Shown: one piece after another, positions 24,049-27,385 of the stretch
How positions within the stretch are numbered: the stretch's first letter is position 1
Layout of the letters: each line of letters opens with the position of its first letter
Origin: GCA-2701705 sp036163455
Lineage (GTDB): Bacteria; Pseudomonadota; Gammaproteobacteria; GCA-002705445; GCA-002716945
Reading direction: 5' to 3'
NCBI GenBank assembly: GCA_036163455.1
Contig: JAYZKL010000037.1
Span: forward strand, 1-27,385
Length of the DNA: 27,385 bases
Translations under genes and position numbers: made by a program
Notes under the pieces: model-generated
Told to the model about the DNA's origin: nothing
Databases searched by the model: none
What the model saw: only the letters and a program-made list of their open reading frames with translations

Positions 24049-24501
24049 ATGTCTGAAGACTCGATTAAAAATAAACTTCAATCTGATATTGTTAATTTTT
24101 TGAAATCTGGAGAACAGGAAAAAGCAGGTGTTATAAGGTTTGTTATGTCCTTTTTAAATGAAGCAGAAAAAGAAAAAAAAGATGCTTTGTCTAATTCAGA
24201 AGTGATAAAAATTCTAAAAAAACTAATTAAAAAAAATGAGGATTCCTATAAACAATTTTCAGAAGCAAAAAGAACTGATCTTGCAGAAAAAGAAAAAAAA
24301 GAAATGGATATTATAAGTAAATATTTACCTGAAGAAATGGGTGAAGAAGAGATTATAAACTTAGTTAAAACAACTATAAAGAATACTGGAGCAACTACAG
24401 TTAAGGATATGGGAAAAGTAATGTCAGATATAAAAAAAACACATGAGCCTTCTGTAGATATGTCTTTGGTAAGTAAACACGTCAAGAATTTACTGTCTTA
24501 A
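24049..24501 (+). CDS. GatB/YqeY domain protein
   Basis: The 150-residue cytoplasmic, all-helical protein of the YqeY family is related to the C-terminal tail domain of the amidotransferase subunit GatB. Family features are the opening SIKNKLQSDIVNFLKS, VIRFVMSFLNEAEKEKK, VIKILKKLIKKNEDSYKQF and the well-conserved YLPEEMGEEEI. MGKVMSDIKKTHEPSVDMSLVSK follows at the end. No enzymatic role is established; RNA or tRNA binding is suspected from the GatB relationship. It follows rpsU by nine bases and is probably co-transcribed with it, an association also seen in pseudomonads. Confidence 0.92.
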   Translation: MSEDSIKNKLQSDIVNFLKSGEQEKAGVIRFVMSFLNEAEKEKKDALSNSEVIKILKKLIKKNEDSYKQFSEAKRTDLAEKEKKEMDIISKYLPEEMGEEEIINLVKTTIKNTGATTVKDMGKVMSDIKKTHEPSVDMSLVSKHVKNLLS

Positions 24502-24564
24502 AATATTCCTATTTTAATCGTTAGTATTAAAAAAAGTTATCATATTATGTTATTTAATATGTAG

Positions 24565-24570
24565 TATAAT
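24565..24570 (+). promoter_or_regulatory. Possible -10 element for gltD-hemE-aroK
   Basis: TATAAT lies 12 bases before the gltD ATG within an 81-base gap after yqeY, preceded by a TAG rather than the extended TGn. No clear -35 is present at 15-18 bases. If used, the leader would be about six bases. Readthrough from rpsU-yqeY is the alternative. Confidence 0.35.
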
Positions 24571-24582
24571 TAATATTCTATT

Positions 24583-25995
24583 ATGGATAAAAATCTACAA
24601 TTCCTAGAAATAAAAAGAATGGATCCAAAAGTGACTCCGGCTTCAAAAAGAGTTAAGGATTATCGTGAAATTTACGGTCATTATTCAAAGAATAATGCTG
24701 CTGATCAATCTGGAAGATGTATAGAATGTGGAAATCCTTATTGTGAATGGAAATGCCCTGTTCATAATTATATTCCTCAATGGTTAAAACTAATTGAAGA
24801 AAATAAATTATTTGAGGCTGCAGAATTGTCTCATCAAACCAACTCTTTACCAGAAATTTGTGGAAGAATTTGTCCTCAAGATAGGTTGTGTGAAGGAGCT
24901 TGTACTCTTAATGATGGATTAGGGGCTGTAACAATCGGAAGTGTTGAAAAATATATAACAGATGAAGCATTCAAACAAGGGTGGAGACCTGACTTATCTA
25001 ATGTTGTTCAAACTCCTTTTAAAGTTGGAATTATTGGAGCAGGACCAGCTGGTTTGGCGTGTGCAGATATACTGGCAAGAAATGGGATTAAAGCAATTGT
25101 TTATGATAAATATGAAGAAATTGGTGGTTTGTTAACATTTGGTATACCACCATTTAAACTAGAAAAAAAAGTTGTCTTAAAAAGAAAAGAGGTTTTAGAA
25201 GAGATGGGTGTTGAGTTTAAACTCAATGTTGAAATAGGGCGTGATATAAGTTTTGATAAATTTAAGTCAAAATTTGATGCAGTTTTCTTAGGTATGGGTA
25301 CATATACATATATGAAAGGTGGTTTCGATGGCGAAAATCTTGATGAGGTATATGATGCATTACCGTATCTTAATTCAAATATAAGAAGGCTGTTTGATCC
25401 AAAAAAAGACTATATAGATATGAAGGGTAAAACTGTTTTAGTTTTGGGTGGAGGCGATACAGCTATGGATGCAAATAGAACAGCAATTAGACAAGGAGCA
25501 AAAAAAGTTTATTGCGCATATCGTAGAAATGAAGAAAATATGCCTGGATCAAAAAGAGAAGTAAAAAACTCTAAAGAAGAAAAAGTTAATTTCTTATGGA
25601 ATATGCAACCAATAGAGATATTGGGTAAAACAAAAGTTACTGGAGTTAAATTTTTGAAAACAAAATTAAAAAGGACGGATATTAGAGGGAGAGAGATTCC
25701 TGTTCTTATACCAAAAACAGAAAAAATTATCAAAGTTGATAGTGTAATAATAGCTTTTGGATTTAGGCCAAGCCCTTATCCATGGTTTGAAAAAAATAAG
25801 ATTAAACTTGATGAAATTGGAAGAGTTATAATTAATAAAAAATCTCCATATAAACATCAAACCCATAATCCTAAAATTTTTTCTGGAGGTGATATGGTTA
25901 GAGGCTCCGACCTTGTTGTTACTGCTGTATTTGAGGGAAGAAATGCTGCTGAAGGTATAATTAATTACTTAAAAGATAAAAAAAGTAAAAGATAG
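24583..25995 (+). CDS. gltD: Glutamate synthase (NADPH) small subunit
   Basis: The beta subunit of glutamate synthase passes electrons from NADPH through FAD and Fe-S clusters to the large subunit GltB, which makes glutamate from glutamine and 2-oxoglutarate. The 470-residue product has the N-terminal cluster-binding Cys46/49/54/58 (CIECGNPYCEWKCP) and Cys93/97/103/107, the FAD loop GAGPAG at 152-157 and the NADPH loop LGGGDTAMD at 288-296. The motif GGDMVRGSDLVVTA closes the FAD site near the C-terminus. Length and motifs are complete. No gltB is next to it: yqeY lies upstream and hemE starts on the very next base downstream. Other GltD-like oxidoreductases exist, but the close match to the GltD N-terminus favours this call. 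Confidence 0.9.
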   Translation: MDKNLQFLEIKRMDPKVTPASKRVKDYREIYGHYSKNNAADQSGRCIECGNPYCEWKCPVHNYIPQWLKLIEENKLFEAAELSHQTNSLPEICGRICPQDRLCEGACTLNDGLGAVTIGSVEKYITDEAFKQGWRPDLSNVVQTPFKVGIIGAGPAGLACADILARNGIKAIVYDKYEEIGGLLTFGIPPFKLEKKVVLKRKEVLEEMGVEFKLNVEIGRDISFDKFKSKFDAVFLGMGTYTYMKGGFDGENLDEVYDALPYLNSNIRRLFDPKKDYIDMKGKTVLVLGGGDTAMDANRTAIRQGAKKVYCAYRRNEENMPGSKREVKNSKEEKVNFLWNMQPIEILGKTKVTGVKFLKTKLKRTDIRGREIPVLIPKTEKIIKVDSVIIAFGFRPSPYPWFEKNKIKLDEIGRVIINKKSPYKHQTHNPKIFSGGDMVRGSDLVVTAVFEGRNAAEGIINYLKDKKSKR

Positions 25996-27051
25996 ATGGA
26001 TGATAATAATACCTATATTCTACTCGATGCTATAAACAAGAAACCTATTCAAAGGACTCCTATTTGGATTATGAGGCAGGCTGGAAGATATCTTCCTGAA
26101 TATAGAGCGACTAAAGAAGAAGCTGGAGGTTTCATTAAATTAATAAGGAATCCTGAATTAGCGTGCGAAGTTACTTTACAACCACTAAGAAGATTTCAAC
26201 TAGATGCGTCAATTCTGTTTTCCGATATTCTGATAATTTCTGATTTGTTAAGGATGGAGCTACAGTTCATAGAAAAAAAAGGTCCTGTATTTGATGCCCC
26301 TCTATCTTCTCAAAAAGATTTAGATCTAATTGGAAAGCCAGATGGAGTTGAAAAACTTAGTTATGTATTTGAGACTATAGACTTAATTAAAAAAGAACTT
26401 AATGGCAAAGTCCCATTGATTGGATTTATAGGTAGCCCTTGGACCGTAGCAACATATTTAATTGAAGGAAATTCTACAAAAAAATTTAAGAAGGTCTTAA
26501 AGATTTTAAAAGAAGATGAACCATTTCTTGTTAGATTACTAGAACTAATTACAGAATTAAGTATCAATTACCTTCAGAAGCAAGTTAGTCATGGGGTAGA
26601 TATAACTATGATTTTTGATACATGGGGTAGCTTGCTTAATGAAGATGAATTTGAAAAATTTTCTTTAAAATATATTAGAAAAATAAAAGAAACTCTAACT
26701 TTGAATAATATTCCACTTATTTACTATTCAAGAGGTTTAGCAAATAAATTTAAATATTTAGAAAATTTAAATATTGATGTTTTGGGCGTGGATTCAACAG
26801 TTGATATAAAGTTTGTTAAAGAGAAATTAGGTAATAAATTTTCTATACAAGGAAACCTAGATGTAGACATCCTTAGAAAGGATGAAAAAATACTATCACA
26901 AGAAGTTAAAAGGATTCTTGATGAATTTGGGCCGGGTTCTGGTCATATTTTTAATTTAGGAACTGGAATTACTCCTGATATAGAACCTGAGAAAGTTAAA
27001 TTATTAATAGATATTCTCAGAGACATTAGCCCAAAATATCATATAGAATGA
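25996..27051 (+). CDS. hemE: Uroporphyrinogen decarboxylase
   Basis: HemE removes four carboxyl groups from uroporphyrinogen III, giving coproporphyrinogen III for heme synthesis. The 351-residue TIM-barrel product has the signature PIWIMRQAGRYLPEYR at 22-37 with substrate-binding Arg27 and Arg31. Catalytic Asp77 lies in LFSDILI, followed by GFIGSPWTVATYLIEG and IFDTWGSLL. The final FNLGTGITPDIEPEKV segment carries a G-x-G where the family usually has GHGI. Its ATG follows the gltD stop with no gap, so it is probably translationally coupled. It supplies the heme branch feeding CyoE and CtaA in the same window. hemE beside gltD also occurs in pseudomonads. Confidence 0.95.
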   Translation: MDDNNTYILLDAINKKPIQRTPIWIMRQAGRYLPEYRATKEEAGGFIKLIRNPELACEVTLQPLRRFQLDASILFSDILIISDLLRMELQFIEKKGPVFDAPLSSQKDLDLIGKPDGVEKLSYVFETIDLIKKELNGKVPLIGFIGSPWTVATYLIEGNSTKKFKKVLKILKEDEPFLVRLLELITELSINYLQKQVSHGVDITMIFDTWGSLLNEDEFEKFSLKYIRKIKETLTLNNIPLIYYSRGLANKFKYLENLNIDVLGVDSTVDIKFVKEKLGNKFSIQGNLDVDILRKDEKILSQEVKRILDEFGPGSGHIFNLGTGITPDIEPEKVKLLIDILRDISPKYHIE

Positions 27052-27055
27052 ACCA

Positions 27056-27385
27056 ATGAATTCTAATATAATTTTCATCGTTGGTTTGATGGGATCAGGA
27101 AAAACCTCTGTTGGAAAAATACTAGCAAAAAAAGTTGGTAGAAATTTCTATGATACAGATCAAGAAATTATAAAAAATGAGAAATTAGATATAAGCCAGA
27201 TATTTAATAAATATGGAGAAGATTATTTCAGAGAACTTGAACATACTATTTTAAAAAAAATCATAAGTAATCAAGGAGCTATAGTATCTACTGGGGGTGG
27301 TATAGTTTTAAAAAAAGAAAATGTAGATATAATGAAAGATAATGGGATTATCATATTTTTAAATATTGATGTAGAAACTCAAATT
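27056..27385 (+). CDS. aroK: Shikimate kinase, N-terminal part (3' truncated by window edge)
   Basis: Shikimate kinase phosphorylates shikimate at the 3-hydroxyl using ATP in aromatic amino acid synthesis. The 110 visible residues hold the P-loop GLMGSGKTSVGK near 10-21, the Mg/shikimate motif DTDQEI near 38-43, FRELE near 63 with the shikimate-contacting Arg, and the STGGGIV loop near 81-87. The lid and the adenine-binding C-terminus lie beyond the window. The ATG is four bases after hemE. aroK is commonly followed by aroB, which should be visible just downstream if the order is conserved. Confidence 0.94.
   Translation, partial: MNSNIIFIVGLMGSGKTSVGKILAKKVGRNFYDTDQEIIKNEKLDISQIFNKYGEDYFRELEHTILKKIISNQGAIVSTGGGIVLKKENVDIMKDNGIIIFLNIDVETQI

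Noticed and set aside
1..27385. CRISPR arrays, tRNAs, insertion sequences, defence or toxin-antitoxin systems
   Set aside because: I scanned the gaps and gene content and saw no direct-repeat array, no cloverleaf-like stretch, no transposase or terminal repeats and no defence-type domains. The gaps are too short (at most 176 bases) to hide much.

Overview
The window is an AT-rich (roughly 30% G+C by eye), very densely packed stretch of bacterial chromosome. Only about 800 of 27,385 bases lie outside genes, the longest gap is 176 bases, and many neighbouring genes overlap or abut. The content is housekeeping and aerobic respiration. The sigma-32 gene, a BioC/BioH pair, FolM, an E. coli-like Cca N-terminus and several gene neighbourhoods resembling Pseudomonas point to a gammaproteobacterium. 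The small intergenic space and low G+C suggest a streamlined, probably marine lineage of the SAR86 kind; that placement is inference, not shown by the sequence. I see no tRNA, rRNA, CRISPR array, insertion sequence, prophage or obvious horizontally acquired island.

Layout. 1-2415 (+): the end of a YfcE-type phosphodiesterase, a complex-I-subunit-like NAD(P)-binding protein and an HD-less tRNA nucleotidyltransferase. 2398-4303 (-): an NDUFAF7/MidA-like methyltransferase and undecaprenyl-diphosphate phosphatase. 4363-5949: pteridine reductase folM (+) facing folB-folK (-), a small folate cluster. 6032-9532: rpmB-rpmG (+), a membrane fatty acid desaturase (-), mutM (+), then coaD and rsmD (-). 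9533-12186 (-): an M16 peptidase pair, whose catalytic member is broken by one in-frame TAA. 12363-13220 (+): rpoH. 13209-20438 (-): a complete aa3-type cytochrome c oxidase cluster in the order coxB, coxA, ctaG, cox3, SURF1, a Sco-like protein, ctaA, cyoE. One small membrane gene (DUF2909) is embedded on the opposite strand between cox3 and SURF1. 20539-22059 (-): bioH-bioC for biotin. 22111-27385: plsY (+), tsaD (-), then rpsU, yqeY, gltD, hemE and the start of aroK (+).

How the genes work together. The 13.2-20.4 kb block supplies the three core oxidase subunits, heme A synthesis (CyoE then CtaA), copper delivery (CtaG, possibly the Sco-like protein) and an assembly factor (SURF1). FolB, FolK and FolM act in pterin/folate metabolism. 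BioH and BioC handle the start and end of pimeloyl synthesis. UppP, PlsY and the desaturase serve envelope lipids. RpmB, RpmG, RpsU, RsmD, Cca and TsaD serve translation.

The window does not contain a recognisable new defence, mobile or biosynthetic system. The observations most worth checking are the in-frame stop in the M16 peptidase gene, the opposite-strand gene inside the cox operon, the absence of terminator space at all seven convergent junctions, the HD-less Cca, gltD without gltB, and the Sco-like protein lacking the usual copper-binding His.
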